The notes under the pieces were generated by a model. That model made no database searches, had not been told where the DNA came from, and saw nothing but the letters and a program-made list of their open reading frames with translations. Both the position numbers and the translations under genes were made by a program. A stretch of DNA of 64,000 bases from Paractinoplanes deccanensis (GTDB lineage Bacteria; Actinomycetota; Actinomycetes; Mycobacteriales; Micromonosporaceae). Positions 16,900-26,142 of the stretch are shown here, in pieces. The first letter of the stretch is position 1. Each line of letters starts with the position of its first letter. Location of the stretch: positions 25,118 through 89,117 of the forward strand of contig NZ_BOMI01000070.1 of assembly GCF_016862115.1 (NCBI RefSeq), read 5' to 3'.

Positions 16900-17175
16900 T
16901 CAGAGGAAGGAGCGGAGCAGCACGATCGCGAAGAAGACGATGATGAAGGCCAGGTCGATCGACATGCCGCCGGCGCGGATCGGCGGGATGACGCGGCGCA
17001 CGGGCGCCAGGATCGGCTCGGTCAGGGCGAAGACGCCGCTGGTCAGCCGCGAGCGCAGGCCGCCGGGCGCCGACGGGCCGGCGAGGACGACGCTCCAGTC
17101 GAGCACCGCCCGGGCCACGAGCAGCAGCTGCATCAGCAGGAGCACCAGGCTCACGATGGCGAGGACAGCACCCAC
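16900..17175 (-). CDS. YggT family membrane protein
   Basis: A 91-residue membrane protein with two helices (VLAIVSLVLLLMQLLLVARAV and SIDLAFIIVFFAIVLLRSF) joined by a loop with TEPILAPVRRVIPPIRAGG, the diagnostic YggT motif. GTG at 17175 has a GGAGG site 6 nt upstream, which decides this start against longer in-frame ones. YggT genes usually sit in the division cluster next to sepF; here it is isolated, so it may be a second copy. Confidence 0.88.
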   Translation of the reverse strand: MGAVLAIVSLVLLLMQLLLVARAVLDWSVVLAGPSAPGGLRSRLTSGVFALTEPILAPVRRVIPPIRAGGMSIDLAFIIVFFAIVLLRSFL

Positions 17176-17282
17176 GGGGAACCTCCAGTAACCGGATGGG
17201 TTGGTGTCCCCACTGTGCGTCGGAAAACTGTGGGTTCGCTGTGCGCCCCCTGAGACCCTCCGGCCCGCTAGGTTGATCATCC

Positions 17283-18065
17283 ATGGGTGAGCGTGAACGG
17301 CGCACGGTCTTCGGCGAGGCCGCGGACGAGTACCACCGGGTGCGCCCGGGATATCCGCGCCGGCTGGCGGACGACCTCCTGCGGACGGCGGCGCCGGGGC
17401 CGGTGCTGGAGGTCGGCGCGGGCACCGGCAAGGCGACCGAGCTGTTCGCACGGCCGGGCGTCGAGGTCACCTGCGTGGAACCGGACGCGCGCATGGCCGG
17501 CGTGCTGCGGCGCACCGTCGCGGGCGTCACCGTCGTGGAGTCACCGTTCGAGGACTGGCGGCCGGACAGGCCGTACGAGCTGCTCTACAGCGCGCAGGCC
17601 TGGCACTGGGTGGACCCGGGGCGGCGCGCCGACCTGGCGTGGGCGGCGCTGGCCCCGGGTGGTGTCTTCGCGCCGTTCTGGAATCTCTTCCTGGTCGCCG
17701 ATCCGGCCCTGCACGCGGCGCTCGCCGAGGTGGATCGCGGGCACGGCCTCGACGAGGAGACCCCGCACCGATTCCTCGCGGCGGACGGGTCCATGCTCGG
17801 CGAGTTCCGCAGCGAGCTGCCGGCGACGGGCATCACCGACGAGCGTTTCACCGGCCTGGAGACCCGCCGCTACGAGAGGCGCCTGAGCTACGACGCCCGC
17901 CGCTACCGCGACTACCTCGGCACGATCTCGATGTACCGCATCCTCGACCCGGACCACGCGCGGGCGGCCCTGGACGACACGACGGCCGTCGTCGAGGCGC
18001 ACGGCGGCGGCATCGAGTTTCAGGTCTTCACCGACGTCGCGATCGCCCGGAAGGCTCGGGTCTGA
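17283..18065 (+). CDS. Class I SAM-dependent methyltransferase
   Basis: A 260-residue methyltransferase of the type 11/25 group. SAM-binding motif I is VLEVGAGTGKATELFA, the acidic loop is VTCVEPD and a post-motif is YSAQAWHWVDP, typical of the trans-aconitate-methyltransferase-like group. ATG at 17283, divergent from yggT. Its 3' end overlaps the convergent DUF2071 gene by 38 bp. The substrate is unknown. Confidence 0.92.
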   Translation: MGERERRTVFGEAADEYHRVRPGYPRRLADDLLRTAAPGPVLEVGAGTGKATELFARPGVEVTCVEPDARMAGVLRRTVAGVTVVESPFEDWRPDRPYELLYSAQAWHWVDPGRRADLAWAALAPGGVFAPFWNLFLVADPALHAALAEVDRGHGLDEETPHRFLAADGSMLGEFRSELPATGITDERFTGLETRRYERRLSYDARRYRDYLGTISMYRILDPDHARAALDDTTAVVEAHGGGIEFQVFTDVAIARKARV

Positions 18066-18757
18066 CCGCGGCCGTGGGGCCGAAGACGGCGGGGACGCCG
18101 GGGGAGTAGAGCACGCTGACGGGCGGGCCCTGCGGGGCGGGCAGGCCGGCGGCCGGGAGCAGGCCGTCGGAGAGCGACACCAGCGAGGCGTGGTGCAGGG
18201 GCCAGGGCGGGTGCTCGTTCGACAGGTGGAGGGTGCGGCCCCAGGCGCGGGTGTGCAGGCCCCAGCGGGCGGTGAGGAAGAGCTCCAGCGGCGACGGGGT
18301 GGTCACCGGCGGGCCGACGCGGACCGTCATGGTGCTCGCGGGGCGGCCCCGCGGGCGGCGGCGGGTCGCGTAGGTCACGGTGTCGTGGTCGCGGGTCAGG
18401 CGCATGCGGGACCACTCGTACGGCAGGCGCAGCGCGGCCCGGGCGACCAGGACCGGCACCAGGCGCGACGCCTCCATGGACCGGAAGACGACGCCGCGGC
18501 GGCCCTGAGCGTCCACACTGTAGAGACGCACGTTGGTCTCCAGGAACCGGCCCAGGTACGGGATCCGGGGATGCTGGAGCCGGAAGCCGATGAGGCCCGC
18601 GTAGCTGACCCCGTCGAGCGCGTCGGGGACCGTGCCGGCCGGCAGCAGCGGCGCGACCGCGGCCGGGTCGACCGGCCAGTGCAGGAACGTCACCTCGGTC
18701 CAGCGCTGCGCGAGCAGGCCACGCCGCAGCGGGCGCGGCGTGGCCGGGGTGACGGGC

Positions 18758-18768
<11 letters not shown>
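18028..18768 (-). CDS. DUF2071 (YqjF-like) family protein
   Basis: A 246-residue protein with the family features LAQRWTEVTFLHWPVDP, YAGLIGFRL, FLETNVRLYSVD and VVFRSMEASRLV. Its start overlaps the 3' end of the upstream aldo/keto reductase by 11 nt, so the two are likely in one operon. The biochemical role of DUF2071 proteins is not established. The last 38 bp overlap the methyltransferase gene on the other strand. Confidence 0.9.
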
Positions 18769-19723
<955 letters not shown>

Positions 19724-19807
19724 GCGGGCGACGCTACGCCCGGCCGCGGAACGCGTCACAGTGAGGGACGTTACCCGCGCGTGCCCCCTGAGGGCCGGGG
19801 AGAATGG

Positions 19808-20527
19808 GTGGCGGATCCGGCACACAGATGGGGGCTCATCCTGAACGCGCGACGACCGGCAGCGGTGCTCTTCGACATGGACGGCACGCTGGTGGACAGC
19901 GAAAAGGTGTGGGAGATCGCGCTGCACGAGCTGGCCGCGCGCGCCGGCGGGACCCTGTCCCCCGAGGCGCGGCACGCGATGATCGGCAGCAGCATGGCGA
20001 ACAGCATGCGGATCCTGCGCGAGGACCTCGGCCAGCCCGACCGCCCGGAGGCGCCCGACGTCGAGTGGCTGACCGGCCGCGTCTTCGAGCTCTTCGGCGA
20101 GGGCCTGGTCTGGCGGCCCGGGGCGATGGAGCTGCTGCAGGCCGTACGCCTCGCCGGCCTGCCCACGGCGCTGGTGACCTCGACCGGGCGCCGCCTCGTC
20201 GAGGTGGCCCTCAAGACGCTCGGCGCCGAGAACTTCGACGTGGTCGTCGTGGGCGACGAGGTCACCATGCCCAAGCCCGACCCGGAGCCCTACCGCACCG
20301 CCGCCGCGCTGCTCGGCGTGCCGATCGAGGAGTGCGTCGCGATCGAGGACTCGCCGACCGGCGTGGCCAGCGCGCTCGCCTCGGGGGCGGCCGTGCTGGC
20401 CGTGCCGGCCGAGCTGGAGCTGCCGCCCACCGACGGGGTCCACCTGCGCACCTCGCTGGTGGGGGTGGACCCCGACTATCTGGCGAACCTGCTCGTCACT
20501 CGTGGGCTATTGCAGCCAGAACGTTGA
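19808..20527 (+). CDS. HAD family phosphatase
   Basis: A 239-residue HAD hydrolase of the beta-phosphoglucomutase-like/Gph group. Motif I is LFDMDGTLVDSEKVW, motif II Thr/Ser in LVTSTGRR, motif III Lys in MPKPDPEPY and motif IV in CVAIEDSPTGV. A helical cap lies between motifs I and II. GTG at 19808 has a GGGGAG site upstream. Its 3' end overlaps the convergent ABC permease gene by 32 bp. The substrate is unknown. Confidence 0.92.
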   Translation: MADPAHRWGLILNARRPAAVLFDMDGTLVDSEKVWEIALHELAARAGGTLSPEARHAMIGSSMANSMRILREDLGQPDRPEAPDVEWLTGRVFELFGEGLVWRPGAMELLQAVRLAGLPTALVTSTGRRLVEVALKTLGAENFDVVVVGDEVTMPKPDPEPYRTAAALLGVPIEECVAIEDSPTGVASALASGAAVLAVPAELELPPTDGVHLRTSLVGVDPDYLANLLVTRGLLQPER

Positions 20528-23024
20528 GCCGGGCCGCGCGGATCGACGGCAGCACCGCGGCGAGCACCCCGACCAGGGCGGCCAGGCCCAGGTAGAGGCC
20601 CATGCGGTCCCACGGCAGCACCAGGTCGGTGATGCCCTCGCCGTCGAGGGCGCGCACCACGGCGGTGCCCAGCCCGGCGCCGACCACGACACCGAGCAGC
20701 GCGCCGAACACCGAGATCACCACCGATTCGACGGTGACCATGCGCATCGTCTGCGCCCGGCCCAGGCCGACCGCCCGGAGCAACCCCAGCTCACGCGTAC
20801 GTTCGAGCACGCTCAGCGCCAGGGTGTTGACCACGCCCAGCACCGCGATGAGGATCGCGAGCCCGAGCAGCACCTGCACCATCGTGATGACCGTGTCGAA
20901 GTCGCCGCTCTGCTGCTCGATGAAGGCGCTGCGGTCGGTGGCGTTGACCTCCGGGCTGTCCGCGACAAGCCGCTTGACCTCGGGCAGCACCTGGCCGACG
21001 CTGACGCCGTCGTCGAGCCGGACGTAGCCGAAGATCGGCTGGGTGATCCCGAACTCCTTGGTGGCGGCCGCCGGGAGCAGATAGCTGCCGGGCATCCGGT
21101 CCTCGTCGTACGTGGCCGCGATCGAGTATCTGTGCAGCTCGCCTCGGGGCAGCTGCACCTCGTGGACGCTGCCGACGGTCCAGCCGCGCTCCTGGAGCAC
21201 CTCGGAGCTGACGGCCATCTGGTCGCCGCGCAGCGTGGTCAGGCCCGGGGTGCCGTAGGCGTCGGCGAGCTTGGCCAGGTCGTCGGTGGCGTTGACGTAC
21301 GTCCGCTCGCCGTCGATGACGGCCTGGTCGTTCCACACGCCCGCGACCGTGCGCACCCCGGTGAGCTGGCGCGCCCTCGTCAGCACGCCCTCGTCGAACG
21401 ACGGCGGCCGCGGCCCGGTCTGCTCGCCGGAGACGACGATCTGCGCCTTGATGGTGTCCTCGGCCTGCGCCGCGAGGCTCGACTTCGCCGAGTCCATCAC
21501 CACGGTGACGCCGGTGACCAGCGCGATGCCGACCATGAGGGCGGCCGCCGTGATCGCCGTGCGCCGCGGGTTGCGGCCGGAGTTGAGCCGGCCCAGCCGC
21601 CCGGGCACCGACCACGAGAAGAGCCGGCCCAGCAGCGCCACCACCGGCTTGGAGATCAGCGGGGTGAGCAGCGCGACGCCGACGAAGGTCACCAGCACCC
21701 CGGCCAGGATCAGCGTCAGCGAGCCGGCGCCGTAGAGGCCCACGCCGAGCAGCGCCGCGCCGGCCGCGCCGACGAGCGCGCCGGCCACGGTCACCTTGGT
21801 CAGCGGCCGGTCGGGCGTGGCGACGTCCTGCATCGCCGCGACCGGGGCGATGCGCGACGCGCGGATCGCGGGCAGCACCGCGGCGACCACCGTCACCACC
21901 ACGCCGACGATCAGCGCGCTGAGCACCGCCGCGACCGGCACGCCCACCGAGGCCGGCTCCAGGCCGCCGCTCATCGTGCCGAACAGGTAGACCAGCAGCG
22001 CGCCGACGCCGATGCCCGCGGCGAGGCCGAGCACCGCGGCGATCAGCCCGATCGCGACGGCCTCGGTGAGCACCGAGTTGATCACCTGGCGGCGGCTCGC
22101 GCCGAGCGCCCGCATCAGCGCGAGCTCCTTGGTCCGCTGCGCCACGATGATCGAGAACGTGTTGAGGATGAGGAAGACGCCCACGAACAGCGCCACCCCG
22201 GCGAAGCCGAGCAGGATGTTGTTGAAGAAGCTCAGCGCCTCCTTGAAGCTCGCCGAGCTCTCCTCGGCCAGCTGCGTGCCGGTCTTGACGTCGTACGCGC
22301 CGCCGAGCTCCGTGGCGATGCGGTCCCGTACCGCCTCGGGGGTCTGCCCGTCGGCGACCCGGACCGTCACCTGGGTGAACACGCCGGTCTGGCCGAGCAT
22401 GGAGCGCTGTGCCACCGGGGTGGTGAAGGCGACTTCCTGCACGCCGCCGAGCGAGTCGCGATCGTCGGTGTAGCCCCAGATGCCGACCAGGGTGAACGTT
22501 TGCTTCGGCAGCTGGGTCAGCACGGCCACCTTGTCGCCGACCTTGATGCCGGCGGCCTTGGCGACCTCGGCGTTGACCGCGATCTCGGTGTCGGCGGTGG
22601 GGCCGCGTCCCTCGCGCATCCGCATGATGGCGTCGAGGCCGGTCCAGTTCGCGCCGATGCGCGGCGGCCCGAAGCTCGTCACCACCTTGCCGTCCGAGCC
22701 GATCACGCGGGCGCCGTCGGTGGCCACCACGCCGATCGCCTCCTTGACGCCGTCGGTCTTGGCCACGGTGGACACCACCGACGCGGGCAGCGGCGTCTCG
22801 AACTGCTCGCCCTCCACCTCGGTGACCGAGACCTTGGGCTTGGCGGTGACCGCCACGTCGGTGGTGGCGTAGCCCTCGGCGAACAGGTTGTCGAAGGTGC
22901 GCCCGAGCGTGTCGGTGGTGACGAACGCGCCCGAGACGAACATGACGCCGAGCACCACGGCCAGGCCGGAGAGCACCAGCCGCAGCTTGCGGGCGAGCAG
23001 GCTCTTCAGCGTCGCGCGCAGCAT
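20496..23024 (-). CDS. ABC transporter permease, FtsX/MacB type
   Basis: An 842-residue membrane protein with two FtsX repeats. An N-terminal helix precedes a large extracytoplasmic MacB-like domain; then come three helices (LGFAGVALFVGVFLILNTFS region with TKELALMRALGAS), a central pair, a second extracytoplasmic domain, and a second three-helix set (NTLALSVLERTRELGLLRAVG). Such permeases use ATP-driven mechanical motion to export or extract substrates rather than channel them. The ATG at 23024 shares one base with the stop of the ATPase gene (TGATG), so the two make one transporter. The substrate is not evident. Confidence 0.95.
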   Translation of the reverse strand: MLRATLKSLLARKLRLVLSGLAVVLGVMFVSGAFVTTDTLGRTFDNLFAEGYATTDVAVTAKPKVSVTEVEGEQFETPLPASVVSTVAKTDGVKEAIGVVATDGARVIGSDGKVVTSFGPPRIGANWTGLDAIMRMREGRGPTADTEIAVNAEVAKAAGIKVGDKVAVLTQLPKQTFTLVGIWGYTDDRDSLGGVQEVAFTTPVAQRSMLGQTGVFTQVTVRVADGQTPEAVRDRIATELGGAYDVKTGTQLAEESSASFKEALSFFNNILLGFAGVALFVGVFLILNTFSIIVAQRTKELALMRALGASRRQVINSVLTEAVAIGLIAAVLGLAAGIGVGALLVYLFGTMSGGLEPASVGVPVAAVLSALIVGVVVTVVAAVLPAIRASRIAPVAAMQDVATPDRPLTKVTVAGALVGAAGAALLGVGLYGAGSLTLILAGVLVTFVGVALLTPLISKPVVALLGRLFSWSVPGRLGRLNSGRNPRRTAITAAALMVGIALVTGVTVVMDSAKSSLAAQAEDTIKAQIVVSGEQTGPRPPSFDEGVLTRARQLTGVRTVAGVWNDQAVIDGERTYVNATDDLAKLADAYGTPGLTTLRGDQMAVSSEVLQERGWTVGSVHEVQLPRGELHRYSIAATYDEDRMPGSYLLPAAATKEFGITQPIFGYVRLDDGVSVGQVLPEVKRLVADSPEVNATDRSAFIEQQSGDFDTVITMVQVLLGLAILIAVLGVVNTLALSVLERTRELGLLRAVGLGRAQTMRMVTVESVVISVFGALLGVVVGAGLGTAVVRALDGEGITDLVLPWDRMGLYLGLAALVGVLAAVLPSIRAARLNVLAAIAHE

Positions 23025-23764
23025 CAGACCAGCACCTCCCCGGACTTCATCGCCTCGAGCACCGTCTCGGGGGTCGGCTCGTCCAGCTCGGCGACGATCT
23101 CGCCGTCGGCCAGGAAGACCACCCGGTCGGTGTAGCTCGCGGCGACGGGGTCGTGGGTGACCATGACGATGGTCTGCCCGTGCTCACGCACGCTGGCGCG
23201 CAGGAACGACAGGATCTCGGCGCCGGACTTGGAGTCGAGGTTGCCGGTCGGCTCGTCCGCGAAGATCACGTCGGGGCGGCTGACCAGCGCCCGCGCGCAG
23301 GCGACCCGCTGCTGCTGGCCGCCGGAGAGCTGACTGGGCCGATGCCCGAGCCGGTCCTTGAGCCCCACCGTCTCGATGACCGTGTCCCACCAGCCCGGGT
23401 CGGGCTTGCGGCCGGCGATGTCCATGGGCAGCCGGATGTTCTCGGCCGCGGTCAGCGTCGGCAGCAGGTTGAACTGCTGGAAGATGAAGCCGACCCGGTC
23501 GCGGCGCAGCCTCGTCAGCGCCTTGTCGCCGAGCCCGGTGACCTCGGTGCCGCCGATGTGCACCGTGCCCCGGGTGACCGTGTCGAGCCCGGCGAGGCAG
23601 TGCATCAGCGTCGACTTACCGCTGCCGGACGGGCCCATGATGGCCGTGAACTTGCCGCTGGCGAAACCCGCGCTCACCCCGCGCAGGGCGACCACGCGCG
23701 CCTCCGCGGAGCCGTACACCTTCCACACCTCGTCGGCTCGCGCCGCGACCGGCGTCGCACTCAT
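23024..23764 (-). CDS. ABC transporter ATP-binding protein (LolD/MacB type)
   Basis: A 246-residue ATPase that powers the adjacent FtsX-type permease. Walker A is GPSGSGKST, the Q-loop FIFQQFNLLP, the signature LSGGQQQRVACARAL, Walker B VIFADEPTGNLD and the H-loop VMVTHDP. ATG at 23764. The upstream region is shared with the divergent RHH gene and holds its palindromic operators, so common control is possible. Confidence 0.96.
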   Translation of the reverse strand: MSATPVAARADEVWKVYGSAEARVVALRGVSAGFASGKFTAIMGPSGSGKSTLMHCLAGLDTVTRGTVHIGGTEVTGLGDKALTRLRRDRVGFIFQQFNLLPTLTAAENIRLPMDIAGRKPDPGWWDTVIETVGLKDRLGHRPSQLSGGQQQRVACARALVSRPDVIFADEPTGNLDSKSGAEILSFLRASVREHGQTIVMVTHDPVAASYTDRVVFLADGEIVAELDEPTPETVLEAMKSGEVLV

Positions 23765-23937
23765 CTCGTCCCGCCCCCTGGTCAGTGCGGTGCCGCCCCC
23801 GTCGGCCGGCCCGCTTCGATTGGTCCGGCCGGGGCCTGTCCCCGGCCGGCCGACTCAGTCTTTCGGCGCGCCGGGGCGGAAACGTCACCCCAGCGGCGTA
23901 TCGCGACGCGGAGATTCCGGTCCGGGGATTCCGGAGG

Positions 23938-24001
23938 TGACATCAGGGTGGAACCCTGAGATGTCACTGATGACGCTTGACTGACGTCACTCGTGACGTC
24001 A
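23938..24001. promoter_or_regulatory. Tandem palindromic operators upstream of the RHH gene
   Basis: Two inverted repeats lie in the divergent intergenic region. TGACAT (23938) pairs with ATGTCA (to 23966) and encloses CAGGGT-GGA-ACCCTG. TGACGTCACTCGTGACGTCA at 23982-24001 is a near-perfect 20-bp palindrome ending 10 nt before the ATG at 24012. Ribbon-helix-helix proteins commonly bind such short palindromes at their own promoters, so autoregulation is likely. Confidence 0.7.
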
Positions 24002-24011
24002 TAGTGGTGGC

Positions 24012-24497
24012 ATGGATCTGACGCCGTACCTCGAGACGCTCCGGGCGGACCTGGCCGCGGCCGCCGCGCCGGGCGGTCCCGAGACCACCCGTGCGGCCGA
24101 GATGCTCGGCCACTCCCTCGAGCCGTCCGCCCGGCTGGCGCTGCTCGAGGCGCTCTCCGACGCGGCCGCCGAGATCACCACCCGGCTGCGCGACGCCAGC
24201 GTCGAGGTGCGGCTGCGCGGCCGCGACGCCGACCTGGTGGTCACCCAGCACGCCCCGGAGCCGCCGGCCGGCCCCACGCCGGCGGCGCCGCCGGCCGACG
24301 GCGGTGACCTCACCCGGCTCACCCTGCGCATGCCGGAGAGCCTCAAGACCCACGTCGAGCAGATGGCCGCCGCCGAGGGGATCTCGGTCAACGCCTGGCT
24401 GGTGCGGGCGGTCACGGCCGCCGCGCACGGCCCCGCCGCCCCGTCCGCCCCGCCGCGCCGGTCGTCCCAGCGGATCACCGGATATTTCCAGGCCTGA
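24012..24497 (+). CDS. Ribbon-helix-helix (HicB/Arc-like) transcriptional regulator
   Basis: A 161-residue protein. The C-terminal segment (about residues 99-137) is an Arc/HicB-like RHH: LTRLTLRMPESLKTHVEQMA then AEGISVNAWLVRAV. The N-terminal part is helical and Ala-rich, with TTRLRDASVEVRLRGRDADL in the HicB-antitoxin-like half. A pseudo-HicB partner toxin is not present next to it; instead it leads an operon with a DUF4097 protein 23 nt downstream. Strong palindromes precede it. Confidence 0.85.
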   Translation: MDLTPYLETLRADLAAAAAPGGPETTRAAEMLGHSLEPSARLALLEALSDAAAEITTRLRDASVEVRLRGRDADLVVTQHAPEPPAGPTPAAPPADGGDLTRLTLRMPESLKTHVEQMAAAEGISVNAWLVRAVTAAAHGPAAPSAPPRRSSQRITGYFQA

Positions 24498-24520
24498 CCT
24501 CCCCTCTTCAGGAGACGCAG

Positions 24521-25756
24521 ATGTACGAGTTCGAGCACCCCACCCCGGTGGTCGTGGCCCTGCGCGCCCTCGACGGCACGGTCGAGGCGACCGCCGAGTC
24601 GCGCGACTCGGTGCAGGTCGACGTCGAGCCCTACAACGACAAGGGCCGCGCGGCCGCCGACCGCACCCGGGTCGTCCTCGAGGGCGACAAGCTGCTCATC
24701 GAGCCGCCCGGCAATGACAACCCGTGGCGGCTGCGCCGGTCACCGAAGCTGCGCATCACCGTGCGTGTCCCGCTCGGCAGCGCCCTGACCGGCCGCAGCG
24801 CCGCGGCCGACGTGCGCGCCGAGGGCGCCTGGTCGGCCGTCGAGCTCACCGTCGCCTCCGCCGACGTCGCGCTCGCCGAGGTCACCGGCGACGTCAAGCT
24901 CGACGCGGCCAGCGGCGACCTCAGCGTCGGCCGCGTCGGCGGCTCGCTCAAGGCCGAGGCGGCCTCCGGCGACCTGCGCATCGGTGACGTCACCGGTGAC
25001 GTCAGTGTCAAGACCGCGAGCGGCGACATCCGCGTCGGAGACGTCGGAGGATCGATCCGCGCGTCCGCGGCGAGCGGCGACGTCGACATCGCGCGCCTGC
25101 GCGACGGCACCGGCGACGTCCGCACCGCGTCGGGTGACGTCAAAATCGGCATCGCGCCCGGCACCCGCGTCTGGCTCGACCTGAGCAGCGCCTCGGGCCG
25201 GTCCACCAGCGACCTCACCCCCGAAGCGGGCACGACGCCGCTGCCGGCGCCCGGCCTCGGCCCGTTCGTCAACCTCGACGCCGTGCCCGGCATCGACGCG
25301 GTGCCCGGGCTGCGGGCCATGCTCGAGAGCGTCCCGGGCGTCGGCGTGCCCGTGCCCTTGCCCGACCGGGACTGGGACCCGTTCGGCGGGCGGTCCGGCC
25401 ACCCGTTCTCCGGGCCGTCCGGCCACCCGTTCCCTGGGCCGTCCGCGCGGCCGGGGCCGCCGTTCCCGCCGCCGCCCGCCGCCCCGCCGGCACCGCCCAC
25501 CTCGGCACCGCCCGCCCCGCCCACCTCGGCACCGCCGGCGGCTTCGCCCTCCGCGCCGGCCTCACCGTCGCCGGCCTTTCCGGCGGCTTCGCCCTCCGCG
25601 TCGGCTTCGCCGTCGCCGGCCTTTCCGGCGGCCGAGCCGGTGCCGGACGACGAGGTCCCGCCCGCCGCCGCCCCCGGCTCGATCGAGCTGCGGGTCCGCA
25701 CGGCCAGCGGCGACATCCACATCCACCGCGCCACCACCGAGAGGAAGGCAGCCTGA
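24521..25756 (+). CDS. DUF4097 family beta-repeat protein with Pro-rich insertion
   Basis: A 411-residue protein. Residues about 1-230 form repeated short beta strands with SGD signatures (AASGDLSVGRVGG, TASGDIRVGDVGG, AASGDVDIARL), as in DUF4097/adhesin-like beta-solenoids. A long Pro/Ala/Ser-rich segment (about 280-380) containing a 45-bp duplication follows. The domain then resumes with a last SGD strand (LRVRTASGDIHIHRA). No signal peptide is visible. It lies between the RHH gene and a 49-residue peptide gene whose ATG overlaps its stop (TGATG). The function is unknown. Confidence 0.87.
   Translation: MYEFEHPTPVVVALRALDGTVEATAESRDSVQVDVEPYNDKGRAAADRTRVVLEGDKLLIEPPGNDNPWRLRRSPKLRITVRVPLGSALTGRSAAADVRAEGAWSAVELTVASADVALAEVTGDVKLDAASGDLSVGRVGGSLKAEAASGDLRIGDVTGDVSVKTASGDIRVGDVGGSIRASAASGDVDIARLRDGTGDVRTASGDVKIGIAPGTRVWLDLSSASGRSTSDLTPEAGTTPLPAPGLGPFVNLDAVPGIDAVPGLRAMLESVPGVGVPVPLPDRDWDPFGGRSGHPFSGPSGHPFPGPSARPGPPFPPPPAAPPAPPTSAPPAPPTSAPPAASPSAPASPSPAFPAASPSASASPSPAFPAAEPVPDDEVPPAAAPGSIELRVRTASGDIHIHRATTERKAA
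24985..25004. promoter_or_regulatory. Operator-like palindrome inside the DUF4097 gene
   Basis: TGACGTCACCGGTGACGTCA is a perfect 20-bp palindrome and matches the upstream operator at 23982-24001 at 18 of 20 bases, differing only in the two central bases. It encodes part of GDVTGDV using GGT for Gly where neighbouring repeats mostly use GGC. It could be a second binding site for the RHH protein or a coincidence of repeat coding. Confidence 0.4.
25540..25629 (+). repeat. 45-bp in-frame direct repeat
   Basis: Two copies (25540-25584 and 25585-25629) encode AASPSAPASPSPAFP and AASPSASASPSPAFP in the Pro-rich part of the DUF4097 protein. A shorter PPTSAPPA duplication lies just before. Confidence 0.85.
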
Positions 25757-25905
25757 TGCTCCCCGACAACCGTTTCGGCATCGAGACCACCGCCCGCGGC
25801 GTGCGCCGCCGCCTGACCGCCGGCCGCAACGGCCGCGCCGCCCGCTTCGCCCCGCCGGAGTGGCCCGTGAGCCGAGGCCCCACCCCCAACCCGCGCCGCG
25901 CCTGA
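25756..25905 (+). CDS. Small basic peptide coupled to the DUF4097 gene
   Basis: A 49-residue open frame whose ATG overlaps the DUF4097 stop (TGATG). It reads MLPDNRFGIETTARGVRRRL, then a basic Arg-rich middle and a Pro-rich end (PNPRRA). Third positions are G/C-rich as in real genes here, and a terminator follows 12 nt after the stop. I do not recognise the family. The tight coupling is the main support. Confidence 0.6.
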   Translation: MLPDNRFGIETTARGVRRRLTAGRNGRAARFAPPEWPVSRGPTPNPRRA

Positions 25906-25917
25906 GCGGCCCGCCTC

Positions 25918-25949
25918 CGAACGCCCCGGGCCCACGCTCGGGGCGTTCG
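25918..25949 (+). terminator. Terminator hairpin of the RHH/DUF4097 operon
   Basis: CGAACGCCCC (25918-25927) pairs perfectly with GGGGCGTTCG (25940-25949) across a 12-nt loop, just after the small peptide gene. No T-run follows. Confidence 0.7.
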
Positions 25950-26142
25950 CGCGTGGTGGCCCCGCCACGCGACCACGGGCCCGGCCACGTGCCGCCAAGG
26001 GCTCGACGGGCCGCCGGGCCGGGTGATGGTGGGCGCACGGTCCGTCCCGCCGATCACGCGGGGCCGCGACGCGGCCTCGTCTTGCTTCCCCGTGATCGCC
26101 AGGCCGGGCCTGGCCGGAGGCGTGGCGACGGGAGGCGGGACC

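Noticed and set aside
14977..17253. 758-codon plus-strand frame across AraC, SDR and GNAT genes
   Set aside because: It runs in another frame through three recognisable genes and has no domain of its own.
24012..24497. Toxin-antitoxin module with the HicB-like gene
   Set aside because: No HicA-like or other toxin gene is adjacent; the partner genes are DUF4097 and a small basic peptide.
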